A DNA stretch of 64,000 nt from Bryum argenteum (GCA_037043015.1 CM073321.1:41560420-41624419), one strand, 5' to 3'. Numbered from the stretch's first letter, positions 19,311 through 29,701 are shown. Translations and numbers: made by a program. Notes: generated by a model from the letters alone, not told the origin.

Positions 19311-22300
19311 ATGAGTTGCCTTTTATGGATGCAGAAGTACATGTTGCTCAGGTGCGTCCTTCTACAGCAGGACGAGGATAGGGAACCTTACCACTTCGGA
19401 ATTGTGGTAGAGGTGGGAGTAGACTGCGGAGCACAGTTCGACCCGCACGGCTTCCTTGAAGAACTGCACAAGACTCGGCATGGCTTTCTCAAGTTTTGGG
19501 AGGATAACATCAAGAGCTGGGAGAACATTAACCAGGAAGATACAGCTCGGAAGCTGACGACCATGCTATCAAGACTGTCCCAATCGAATGAAGGATCAAG
19601 CAGTAAAGCGGCCAAGAAGAAGAAGGCACCCGCCGCGTGTGCACTTGTCGTGCATCCTGAAGCTTCAGCTCCGCAATCTAGTGGTGCTGTACCTGCCCCT
19701 CCGCGAGTGCCTGCGAAGAGGCTGATGAATGATGCGATCGTGGCGGGCGCTGCCGCCCCCAAGAAGAAGAGACAACGTACCGCTCCCCCTGCAGCAGCAA
19801 GTCAGGGATCTGCCTTAACTTCCGTAGTCGAAGTGCCCGCCCGACAGAAGAAGGATTCATCCAAACCTTCTGCTGAAGTGGCAGACTACGTGAGGTTTGC
19901 CTCTGAGCAGACAGTCTTCAACGCCAGCTTCAAGGACTCTTTCTTGTTCAAGAAAGAACAGAAGCTCGTGCCCATTTCCCAGCTTGAGAGGGGAAAGGAC
20001 GCGTGGGTTGTGCGAAGTCTCGAAAGGGACATCGTAAACAATACAAAGCAATACCTCGCAAGGATGGGAGATATCACCCGGAGGCAGACGATCATCATCA
20101 CTCCCATTGACGCCAATGGAAATTTGCTTCCTAGGCGGCCAACGACATGGGAGGAGATCAAAGATGGGAAATTTGCCATCATTGACGGCCAGCACTCCGT
20201 GGAAGCCTCGAGGGAGCTTCAGAACGAGCCATTGACAGGGGAAAGGAAGAAGGAACTTCTTTCGTGGTATGCATATATTCTATACGAGACCGACCCGAAG
20301 CGCCTCACTTCGATCTCGGCATTTTACAACACCATGAACCCACTTAAGCATGCCCAGCCAACGTGGGGAAACCAGATAAAACCTGGGAGGTCTATTTGGA
20401 TCGACTGTGGGCGTCCCTCCGCGAACGTGAACGAGAACGCAACGCGGAACAACGACTCGGTCTACAATCCCACCAATTTCAAGGTAAGAATATGTACACT
20501 CCCTATGGATTATCCCCGGGCCGGGGATAACTCACCGTCTGTTTCAGTGATAGCCCACTGCCTTAGATTACGACTATTATGTAGATTATGTCTGTCACTT
20601 TCTTGGAAAACAGTTTTTTGTCATGGTTTACATAATTCTTCTCTTGTACTCTTGCCACTGGCAAGATGTCTGATGCAGTTATCTCCGACCCGGGGATAAC
20701 TAGGCTCTACTGCCCTGTAGGCTTCTAGTACTTCAGTCTTCGCATCTAACACTTCATTCCACTGTACTCTCAGAAATTCACGGATCTTCTCAACATCCGG
20801 TTTCGCAACATCGATCCCAACAAGGTCGGGAAGACGATTCTGACTACATCGGACCTCAAGCACAAGATCCAGATCATCACCTTTCCCGACAGCATGTACA
20901 ATAGGTTCGCGGAGTTCCTAGACCTCCATTCGCTTGGGAATTTGATCAACCCCGACACAGGCGCACCTTATCGCATGAACCCAACATACTTTACGGGCGA
21001 TAAGCATCATGTGAGCCATGAGTTCTTTAGGAAGTTTGGGAATCATTCTGATGATGACATTGACAGGGTTATCACTTTCCTCGTCCATGTTGAAACTGCG
21101 GACGGAGCGATGAAGTATCCAAGGTTGTCCTTCCACAAAACCAAATACTTTCATCGCTTGAGTCACGGTTGTGGAGATTGGATCATCCGCCAGAAGTGCA
21201 AGGCTGTAGTATACCAGGAGTTCAAGGCGGTTAGACCAACTCTTCCATTTTTCCTTCCCAACGACGGAGCAGTATGCCCTCAGAAATGGAAGGTATGGAA
21301 GTCAAGGAAGGGCTTCTCGACGGCGTCGTGGAACATGCTGCTCGGCCACATCGAGGCAAAATTCTACTCGACGCGACTGCAGAATCAGGGGAAGTGCAAG
21401 ACGGCCGGGGAGCTGAAGTCCATGTTCCCCAATGCCGAGGACTTCTTCAAGAGCTTCCTCCGGGAGAAGACCAAGCATCGGGAGTCAACCAAGACATTCA
21501 ATCTTCGGACCTACGACGCGAAGGCAATGACTCTCAGTGGCCAATGGTCCACCGAGGCACCGGCGAGATCAGTTTCGCTGGGGCTGTTTGACTTGCGAGA
21601 CACAGCCTTCTCGCTTTGCAAGGACTCCAATGCCGCGAAGGAGTTCTTCAAAGCTTTGGTAGCAAAGTTCGCTGCGATATCAAGTCCAGCATACACAGAC
21701 CCTACTGTATGGGTCTGGATCGTAAAACGGCGGCAATGCGAACAAGCTTCATAAGCTGAAGGCGATGATTCAGCTCAGCCACCCCAACTACACGATGAGC
21801 ACGTCCAAGTACGTGGTGACAAAAGCTGAGAGGATCTACAACGCGCCAGCGATTGAGAGATCTGCCAACGACGTGTACATCATCTTCTTGTTCAAGAAGA
21901 CACCTGAAGGGCAAGCCTTCATCGGGACCAACCCCACGGAATTCAAAGCAGCCCATGTACCGTATTACATCGATAGTGGGCACTACAACGAGGCCAAGTG
22001 GTGTGCCAAGTTCTCGGAGCTGCGGATGGAATTTTACATTGGTCTCATCCGCCGGTACTGCAAGAACGGTGACTCAACACTCGGGATCTTCTCCGGCTCC
22101 AAATTCATGGTCGCCTCCCTGGTAATCTCGACATCCACCGTCCACTCTTGCAATGACTTTCTTCCATTATCCCCGCCCCGGGGATAATTTAGCTGCCGTA
22201 TTTTTGAGACCTTCACTTTATTTCACGGTTCCTAGTTCTATCAGTTATCCCCGGGCCGGGGATAACTTTAGCCGGCCCTTCGTGACTGATCTTTTCTTAT

Positions 22301-23581
22301 CTTCCCTTGCGGATCCTGAAGCATTCCTTCTACGGCTTGGTTGACAAGCACTACTACGGGAGTTACCTGCTTTCTGCGGATAAAAAGGCCAGGGTTGACT
22401 ATAGGGACTTCATGCACGATGACTGTCCCTACGACACCAAGAAGAACTCATCGTCAGATGAAATGATGGACCTCAGCCTCGTTACAAGGGCTTCATTCGA
22501 GGGAAGCCAACCTTCTTCTTCTGCAGCCAAGCCGCAGTCCGACCTGGGAGCTGAAAGTACGAGATCACCTCAAACTCAGGCCCCAGATACTTCTTCAGAC
22601 TCTTCGAAGAAGAAGGAAGGTGATGACCCTTCTAATGACTCCGACGGTGACGACCCGAATGACTCGGACTATCGTCCGGGTTATCAGGCAGCGGGCGAGC
22701 AGATCATGCAGTCTCCGCTTGCATCGCCCACAGCACCATCACCTGAGGCATCACCAGCAGGACCGTCATCGGATGCATCACCAGCAGCACCATCGGCGGA
22801 GGCAATGGAGACATCTCCTCCTAGCTCCACTCCGATGGGTGACGAGCAGCAGGGGCAGGGGCCTGATGCCGAGATTCGACGCCCTCGTAAGGAGCCTATG
22901 CCAGTGATCCCGTCGAGGCTCGCTACGTCGGCAACCATGCCTGTTCAATCATCTGCGGATGTTGTCGTCGGATCATCGGGCAACCCCGAGTCGCGTAGGC
23001 CATTAAAGCGCCGGCTCGATCTTGCAGCTGAGATCACGGCTCCGAGTCAGCCATTGGATGGGGCGTCTTGCGCCATGCCCTCTTCTACTGTGGCGCCTGC
23101 GGTGGACACAACCCCTCAAAGTAAAGATCCTACCAGACGGGGGAGGCCACTCTTTGCACTCGTCGCGCCCACCCACGTATTCATTGATCTCAGTGACGAC
23201 GATGGCACTGATCCGGCGGATGAATTCTATGTCGTCGATGTCGCAGCTCCTGAACGCGAAGCCAACGAGCTCCCGACATCGACACCTTCGAGCTCCCGTC
23301 GGCGTAACCGGCCCGTTGATGATTCAGACCAGGCAGCTCTTGATGATGGCACGCCTGTGAAGAAGGAGAAACCTGTCGTGGTGTGCAATCCCTCTACTGA
23401 CCCAATGGCGAATGCAGCAAGAGTTGCGCCTCCTCCAAGTGCTCCGGGTGTGAAGGTTGAGGAACACTTCCTGGCAAACAACAGGAGGCTAGCCGAAGAG
23501 GCGAGACTGAAAAAGGAGAAGACCCAGAAGGAAGCAGAGGACACAAGGAAGCTCGCAGAGGCTAACGTCGTCTTCGAATGA
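19311..23581 (+). CDS. ParB/Srx-like plus DNA-methylase-like fusion protein, copy 1
   Basis: Exons: 19311-20483, 20774-22121 and 22322 onward; both introns are phase 0 with GTAAGA/CAG and GTAATC/AAG borders. Exon 1 has Lys/Arg stretches (KKKRQR at 151-156, possible nuclear signal) and a ParB/sulfiredoxin-fold core: LVPISQLER (about 219-227), IIITPID, then FAIIDGQHSVEAS (288-300), matching the DGQHR/G-(N/E)-HR active-site strand. Exon 2 ends with GDSTLGIFSGSKFMVAS, aligned to motif I (DPF-GSG) of N4/N6 DNA methylases of the order in which motif IV comes first. The expected DPPY motif is degenerate (LFDLRDT), so catalysis is doubtful. Exon 3 is an acidic, Ser/Pro-rich linker. A 1-nt shift lies in an A4 run at 21724-21727; dropping one A joins the two halves of the methylase-like region. 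The first stop is at 23579. Bacterial ParB-methylase fusions are known; this eukaryotic one is unfamiliar to me. Confidence 0.65.
20484..20773 (+). other. Intron 1 of the ParB-like gene, with two palindromes
   Basis: 290 bp, donor AAG-GTAAGA, acceptor TGTACTCTCAG. It holds palindromes at 20509-20531 (perfect arms) and 20678-20700 (two arm mismatches). Splicing joins the reading frames in phase 0. Confidence 0.85.
22122..22321 (+). other. Intron 2 of the ParB-like gene, with two palindromes
   Basis: 200 bp, donor CTG-GTAATC, acceptor CCTGAAG. Palindromes lie at 22166-22188 and 22244-22266. It joins motif-I-like sequence to HSFYGLVDKHYY in phase 0. Confidence 0.75.
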
Positions 23582-24539
23582 CTGAGAACTGGCACGCCGA
23601 TGCCACCCCACGTTGCTGCGATAATTGCACGCCAGAATACGGATCTTCCTTCCACCTCGGGCGCCCCAAGTTCCGAGCCTGATGCAGATTATCCCCGGGC
23701 CGGGGATAATGCTGCCACCACCACCGCTGCTGTACCCATTAGCGAGGTGGAGCCCTTGCCGCCTTCCTCTGGCACAGCCACACCAGATTATCCCCGGGCC
23801 GGGGATAATCTTGCTGCGACTGGCTCCGACGCCCAAGCGCAGCCTATTCCCTCTGAGAGGGATCCTGAGCAGGTCGTTTGTGAACCTCTTGTTGTTTCCG
23901 TTCAGCCCGATGTCGTTGCTGAATCTCAGGCTGGTGCCGATCAGCGCGATATGTCTGGAGATTATCCCCGGCCCGGGGATAATGCGGACACTTCTGTTGA
24001 GGTGTCCCCTCCCGCCGACGAACCTGCTTTGGGTGCTGATTCATCGAGTGTGGCACCCGCTGCATCAGTGGTTGAGTCTGCTCATCCACCCGATTCTGGT
24101 CTAGAACTTTCGCAGTACGACTAGTTGGTAAGTTATCCCTGGGCCGGGGATAATGCGGAGCCAAGAGTCGAAGTGGAGGACACCATTCCTGAGCCCATCT
24201 CAGCGCCGGCGTCCGATCAGCAAGAGTTTGCGAGCACTCCGGCAAGGACTCTGGACGATGCCGATGACCAGCAGTTGGTGGACTATTCGTCTAGCCCGAC
24301 CAACGCGATTCAACCGCAAGAGCCACATGACAACGTAAGTACTTTCACCTTCCCTCCACGACTGCAATAACTCGTGATCGTCACAACCGTCATGATTTTG
24401 TTTGTCTTGGCCCTAACCTAAACCGATTCGCTTGCCTGAACTTCGCTTATTCGTCTATTTTCTCCTGCAGGAGATCGACGACCCTTATTCATTATTATTT
24501 TTCTGGAGTTGTCAACGTTTGTTGTGGCGTGTCATGTAG
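23582..24539 (+). pseudogene. In-frame continuation of the ParB-like gene carrying four translated palindromes
   Basis: After the TGA at 23579 the same frame stays open to a TAG at 24122, then again to a good donor (AAC-GTAAGT) at 24334, and splices in phase 0 to 24471-24539 (CTCCTGCAG acceptor), ending VM-stop. A palindrome lies at 23688-23710, 23787-23809, 23961-23983 and 24132-24154, each read in the same phase as (D/S)YP(R/W)(A/P)GDN. AATAAA follows at 24622. Either the two stops are nonsense mutations in a longer protein, or this is a 3' UTR that was recently coding. Calling it part of the gene is inference. Confidence 0.6.
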
Positions 24540-24621
24540 TCTAGATTTTCGGTAGTATTAGTACCCAGCGTAGTGTTTCGGTCAAAGTTGACATACACTT
24601 CCCTTGTACATGATGGATGTA

Positions 24622-24627
24622 AATAAA
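24622..24627 (+). terminator. Polyadenylation signal AATAAA
   Basis: AATAAA 83 bp after the last in-frame stop of the ParB-like gene, in an AT-rich stretch, oriented for that transcript. Confidence 0.55.
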
Positions 24628-24873
24628 TTTATTTTTGATATCAATATTTTTGTCTTCAAGTTGAAGTGTCATTTGATTTTCTTCAATGTCTTTCTCAGTT
24701 CACCTCTGTGGGATTCATTCTGCGCCCACGGGCCGTGAGATTGCTTCAGAATCCGATCGATCTGGCCCCAATGCCACGGATGCAATGCATGCCGTCATTG
24801 TGGATTTGCTCAGATCGCAGTGTCTCTGCTTTCAATCAGGTATCCTCAACATTATCGTTTTCTTTGATGCCAG

Positions 24874-25701
24874 GTAGAATTGATTTCCCAATTTGAGTGT
24901 GTCTCGCGCCCGAGGTCTGCACTCGGGCAAACGGCGGCGCCTCGATGGTTGAATGTCGTCCTCGACATCAACGGGATCCTTTGTCACTGTGTGCATCTTC
25001 CATCGCTCGGGATGAATTCTCCCATGTGCTCTCCTGGGGACCGGCTCTACGTGCCGGACATCCCAGCTAAGGTGCCCCCAAAGGCGGTCTTCTGCCGCCC
25101 GGGAGTGAGAAATTTCTTGGAGACCATGTCCGCCCATGTTGCGAGGGTTGTGATATGGAGTTCGATGAAGAAGTCCACTGTTGAGGCCGTCATTGACTAC
25201 CTCTTCAGTGGACTTCCTAAGCCTTTTGAGATCCTCGGACAAGAGTCTTGTGGATTGGTTGAGGTTAGCAGAGGTGTCTATTTGTCTTACCCGACCAATG
25301 CTCAAAAGAGGATATTTTTGAAAACATTGTCCTCTGCGGTGTTCCCGCTTAGTAACGGTGCTGTTGTGTTTGGGTTGGATAACACTCTCCTCATTGACGA
25401 TAGTCCTAGGAAGAGTATTTGCAACCACACCGGAAATGCCATTTTCCTCCAGCCTTGGGCAAAATCTAGCCGGGAGGACAATACTCTGTCCGCCGAGCTT
25501 ACTCCATGGCTACTCGCTCTTCTCGCCACTTGCAGGCCTGGGAATCTTCGGTCCTATGTAGACAATCATAGGATTGGTATTCCACCTCTCAATAAGTATA
25601 GCAATTTAGAGAGGTTTATTTTAGATGGTATGGCGCAGTCGCATAGGAACTTAGGGCGTACTTACGACACTCCTTCATTTCCTAAGTCATTGTCTAGATG
25701 A
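24874..25701 (+). CDS. FCP1-like (NLI-interacting factor) phosphatase, 5' end uncertain
   Basis: The HAD-fold FCP1 homology domain is clear: LNVVLDINGILCHC (nucleophile Asp; the usual second Asp is Asn-Gly, a variant I recall from plant members), FCRPGVRNFLETM, RVVIWSSMKKSTVEAV and LLIDDSPRKSICN. These are motifs I, the RPG strand, motif II and the DD loop of Ser phosphatases. The frame is open without an ATG near its 5' end, and a CAG acceptor at 24871-24873 suggests a terminal exon. The upstream exon is not placed; the nearest donor-like site is only 34 bp away. AATAAA lies at 25787-25792. It sits between the ParB-like gene and the serine-rich gene on the same strand. Confidence 0.75.
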   Translation, partial: VELISQFECVSRPRSALGQTAAPRWLNVVLDINGILCHCVHLPSLGMNSPMCSPGDRLYVPDIPAKVPPKAVFCRPGVRNFLETMSAHVARVVIWSSMKKSTVEAVIDYLFSGLPKPFEILGQESCGLVEVSRGVYLSYPTNAQKRIFLKTLSSAVFPLSNGAVVFGLDNTLLIDDSPRKSICNHTGNAIFLQPWAKSSREDNTLSAELTPWLLALLATCRPGNLRSYVDNHRIGIPPLNKYSNLERFILDGMAQSHRNLGRTYDTPSFPKSLSR

Positions 25702-26184
25702 CGGTTAGGGCGCTCTGTATTCCTTTTTGAGGACCTAGTAGATAAATATGTAAATGGGTTGCTATTGTATGAATAAGGTTGGTTTAAATAAAGAAGCCGA
25801 TTATTTTATCATCCTTTATGTACCACATCGCAATGTGATCAATTTCTATTACGTCATTTGTGGATGCTTGTTCACTTAGGATTGATGTTGATGATTGTTT
25901 TTCTTTGTATGACTCTTTCTTTGTTGTTAGTTAGAACGTCATTTTTGCCGGCCCGGGATAATCTTTGGAAGTATCAGCTTGTATGCATTCAGTCTTCTGT
26001 TCTCTTTATGTCGAATTTGATTTCACTGGTTGTTTTCTTCTTATGTACTTGTATGCTTTTTGCTTCTGAACATGACGTCAGTTCTTCCCGGCTTCAGTTA
26101 TCCACGCTTCGTGGATAACTCTTCCATGTTTCTTGCGTCCATCTTTCCTGACCGACTCCTTGCATTTCTGGGTTTGTTCTACAG
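25702..26184 (+). other. Intergenic/intron stretch with a half palindrome and a compensated hairpin
   Basis: Holds AATAAA (25787), a damaged palindrome half GCCGGCCCGGGATAATC near 25947, and a perfect hairpin GTTATCCACG-CTT-CGTGGATAAC at 26097-26119. The acceptor TTGTTCTACAG at 26174-26184 closes the likely intron before the next exon. Confidence 0.7.
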
Positions 26185-27027
26185 GTCAAGGCGCCTTCCA
26201 CCCTCGATGAGTCCAGTGAAGAGGATGATGTCTCCAACCAAACCTCCGTCCCGGAATGTTCTGTTTCACTCTCAGCAAGTGTTGCCGCCACTCTCGCGTC
26301 GAGGCATTTTGATATGTTCACGGCTACGGACGCAGCATCCGCAACGATGGATTTTACAAGAGATAGTGTTGATGACAATGTTGTTGACAGTCCGCCGAGT
26401 CGTGGTCCTGTTCGGACTCCGGTTTGCTCCCCGTCTCCCCTGAAGCGGCTTCGTACATCACCATCGCGGAGGCGCTCTATGTCGCCCGATGCTCTAAATT
26501 CGAAAACACCTCAGAGGCAGCTCTACTCCGGTGTGGGTGCTATGGACGTTCCTTTGCGAGATTCAATTGTTCCTCCTTCCACCATCAATGTGGGTGGGAC
26601 ATCCAATACATCACAACCCGCGATCCATGTCAACAATTACAACAGTAGCAGGGCAACAAGATCCCTCGGCGGTGCCCCGCGACAACTACGTTCAAAGGGG
26701 GATTTCTTGCCTCTTGCAATGCCACTAGCATCGCGCCCCCCACCAGCAAGGCGAGCTTCTTGCACACCCCGGCCGTATCCTGCGCATGGGGAATCGGCAG
26801 CTCCTTCATCCTCTCGTCCTTCGCGTTCTCTTGACTCCCTTCGTAGGCGTGATGGGGAATGTTTTGACACCTGGTTTGCCCGTCGAAGTGAGACTTTGGG
26901 TACAAATTGTCTGCCAAACTCTCGTCGCAATGATCTTATTCGCGCGCTCATGAAGCAGCACGAGGCGGAAGCCAAGTTGTTGGAGAATTCAACCAAGCTG
27001 AATGGCTCTAAGTCTAAGGAGACCTAG
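26185..27027 (+). CDS. Ser/Pro/Arg-rich protein, terminal exon
   Basis: Open from a strong acceptor to a TAG, about 280 codons, with acidic STLDESSEEDD near the start, then SP-rich stretches (SPSPLKRLRTSPSRRR, possible phosphorylation and nuclear targeting) and a more ordered C-terminus (ECFDTWFARRSETLG, LIRALMKQHEAEAKLLEN). No family was recognised. Upstream exons are not found in the window with confidence. The compensated palindrome lies in the preceding intron, which links this gene to the same repeat family as its neighbours. Confidence 0.55.
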   Translation, partial: VKAPSTLDESSEEDDVSNQTSVPECSVSLSASVAATLASRHFDMFTATDAASATMDFTRDSVDDNVVDSPPSRGPVRTPVCSPSPLKRLRTSPSRRRSMSPDALNSKTPQRQLYSGVGAMDVPLRDSIVPPSTINVGGTSNTSQPAIHVNNYNSSRATRSLGGAPRQLRSKGDFLPLAMPLASRPPPARRASCTPRPYPAHGESAAPSSSRPSRSLDSLRRRDGECFDTWFARRSETLGTNCLPNSRRNDLIRALMKQHEAEAKLLENSTKLNGSKSKET

Positions 27028-27786
27028 CCTTAATGTTTCTCCTTTCTGTTCTTCCTCCTTTGCTCTGATATCCTTCATCAGCGGGATCTATTCAACATAA
27101 TTAATGTGTTTCGCAGTTTGGTGGAACCTAGTATGAACATCTAAGATATCACGGCTTAGCTAGTTGTGCTTACTTGAGGATTATCCCCTTCCGTGACCAT
27201 GCATTTATAGCTCTTCTGTGATTAGTATATTCCGCGTATATTCCTCGTATATTTTACAAACATTCTTTTAATTACTCTTTCTTTAGTATTATTAAAGGCA
27301 CAACAGTTAATGCCTCTACATTCATTCTCTTATTTCATTCTTTTACGATATATACCAATGTCAAAATATAGTGTACACTTGTACAATTGTACGTATTCTT
27401 CATACTTCAATACAACCTTTACCATGTCTTCCAACTATGATCTCACTTGAATCAATTGTGACTTCTCAGGGGAATTAATGTGAACATGGTTCGTGTATGA
27501 TTCTTTACTATGTATTGTTCGATGTCTATTTTTGGTAATATTAAATTGCCAAATCGACCTACTTCCTTCTATTTATAGTAAGATCTCATTTTCAAATCTA
27601 TTGCTTTGTGATTGGACCCTTCAACTCTTTCTTTTTGCTTAGCATGTTAATTTAAATTTCATATCTTTGAAATACTTCAACAACTTTTTCCTTAGCCCCC
27701 TTGCGTGTGTGTTTTTCAACATCTCAATATGTCCATTTTGTCTCAAAATAACGAATATCCCCTTACTTGATTCAAAACCTCCAGAT
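27028..27786. other. AT-rich stretch, no gene
   Basis: AT-rich 3' flank. One half-palindrome-like GGATTATCCCC occurs near 27179, the last trace of the palindrome family to the right. No boundary repeat was identified. Confidence 0.4.
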
Positions 27787-28272
27787 CGCGCGACCGCCAA
27801 TACAGCGGATGGGCGAACGTCGGTCGCTAGGGCGACCGCCGATCCAGTCGATGGGCGAACGACGCTGACAGGGCGACCGGCGGTCTACGTGATGGGCAAC
27901 AACCCAAGGAGAAAGTGTTCGCGAGCCTCCGCGCACCCCTCCTGATGGGGCGACCGCCGATCCAGCCGATGGGCGAACGTCGGTCGCTTGGGCGAACGTC
28001 GGTCGCTTGGGCGAACGTCGGTCGCTTGGGCGAGCGTCGGTCGCTAAGGGGACCGCCTACCCAGCCGATGGGCGAACGACGCTGACAAGGCGACCGGCGG
28101 TCCACGTGATGGACAAGAACCCAAGGAGAAAGTGTCCGCGAGCCTCCGCGCACCCCTCCTGATGGGGCGACCGCCGATACAGCGGATGGGCGAACGTCGG
28201 TCGTTAGGGCGACCGCCGATTCAGCCGATGGGCGAACGACGCTGAGAGGGCGACCGACGGTCTACGTGATGG
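27787..28272. repeat. GC-rich dyad repeat cluster 4 with nested tandem repeats
   Basis: GGGCGACCGCCGATCCAGC units. A block of about 110 bp containing AACCCAAGGAGAAAGTGT and CCTCCGCGCACCCCTCCTGA is repeated near 27840 and 28060, and a 19-bp unit GGGCGAACGTCGGTCGCTT occurs four times in tandem near 27972-28050. This shows recent unequal exchange. Confidence 0.9.
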
Positions 28273-28987
28273 GCGCAAATATTTTTCCCCCCCCCCCTCC
28301 TTTTGCTACAAATCTTTTTCTGCATATTTGAAATCATGTAGGATTATACTGAATCATTACCTTTACATGTTTTGGGGGGTTTGTCAAAATATTCATCGAC
28401 TCTAAATACTTGCAACTAAATCCCACCATATATTTATACGTAACTTCAACAACTTAGTTACGATTCCAAAATTTTACAAATTATTTATCATTACTTAATC
28501 GTGGATTAAGGCTAATCAAAGCTTTCCAAAATTCAATATCTTTATATATAAATATGGAATGGTATAGACAACATACTTTTTTAAAATACCACCATCCAAA
28601 GTATCCACCAACCTACCAACACACAAACCTACCAACTTAAATAATTACCAACCTACATACCATTCTAAGAACCTTTTTTTACATATTTCCAAATCATGCA
28701 TTTAAAATAAAAAATAAAAAAATAAATAGAATAAACAAGATGATTAAAATAACACCGTGCGCATATAAACAAATAATAAACATAACATCGTTCAACGGGT
28801 ATCTTACTAGTAAAAACATATCATGTAATAAAAAAGATACATTGTATAACATCTAGCCTAGCACTTATCTCCCAACTTTCAGTTCACAAATAAAATAAAG
28901 TAAATGGATATAACCAACACACAAACATCTTTCTAAAATTTGATTCCGCTTACTCTAATCTTCTTCCATTGTACTTCCAATTGTTTA
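28273..28987. other. AT-rich and ACC-rich low-complexity stretch, no gene
   Basis: Includes a C9 run near 28289 and CCAACCTACCAACA-type words near 28590-28660. No coding region was recognised. Confidence 0.5.
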
Positions 28988-29701
28988 TCAATGGTACCAG
29001 CTCCGACATTTCTCCTTTGTCTTATTTGCAATACATAGATCTTCGATCCTTGCTTTTAAGAACCTCTCCTCTTCCGCGAATACAAGTAGCTTTTTGACCA
29101 ACTCCTCAGTTGTTTCATTGCGCTGTGAACTTTGACCCTCTTCCGCAATATCCACGGTTCCATCTATTCTATTGAGTACTAACTTTTCCTTCTTCTCCTT
29201 CAATCTTCTTGATGCTAGGTTCACCCTTTCGATCTCAGCTCTCAAGGCATCGCATGCCGAAATAAAATCTTTTAGCTTCTTTTCACAATGACCTTCGTCC
29301 TTGGCTCCTTCAACCATAATATCCTTCTCGCGACCCCAATCATTGACCACAAACCATTCGTCGACGTGATTGTATCTCCTTCGCACATCCTCGAAATGTT
29401 TCATCTGCTTTATGAGCTCTTTCTCATAATCGACCTGATCCAATGCATCCAGAGCTGGAAAAACATTTGTTGCCACGTCTTGGATCTTATTTTTTGCATC
29501 CTTGATTTCCTGAATGTCATGTTGGAGTTCAACACACTTTGTCCGTTCGGATGACAAAGCATGAAACAAATATTCATAATCCTCATAAGCCCTCTTCATC
29601 ACCTTCATCCACGAATCATCGATTTCATTCAGGCGTTTCGCTCTGAAGACTACTTGAACTTCCTTCTCCAGCTCTACTTCTTCATTTCCTTCTCTTTCTG
29701 G
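28988..29701 (-). CDS. Coiled-coil protein, 5'-truncated at a duplication junction
   Basis: Open for about 238 codons, Glu/Lys-rich with long heptad-like stretches (EVELEKEVQVVFRAKRL, KELIKQMKHFEDVRRR, RLKEKKEKLVL, ERFLKARIEDL). This predicts a coiled coil; no enzyme motif is seen. The frame is closed by TAG at 29702-29704, twelve bases before copy B of the segmental duplication begins. It is probably the 3' part of a gene cut by that junction, perhaps related to the coiled-coil tails of the WCHI genes nearby. Confidence 0.45.
   Translation of the reverse strand, partial: PEREGNEEVELEKEVQVVFRAKRLNEIDDSWMKVMKRAYEDYEYLFHALSSERTKCVELQHDIQEIKDAKNKIQDVATNVFPALDALDQVDYEKELIKQMKHFEDVRRRYNHVDEWFVVNDWGREKDIMVEGAKDEGHCEKKLKDFISACDALRAEIERVNLASRRLKEKKEKLVLNRIDGTVDIAEEGQSSQRNETTEELVKKLLVFAEEERFLKARIEDLCIANKTKEKCRSWYH

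Noticed and set aside
22620..22907. His/Arg-rich ORF overlapping the ParB-like linker
   Set aside because: Shifted frame of the Ser/Pro/Ala-rich coding exon.
26097..26119. TTATCCAC-like sequence as a bacterial DnaA box
   Set aside because: It is a member of the local palindrome family in a eukaryotic intron.
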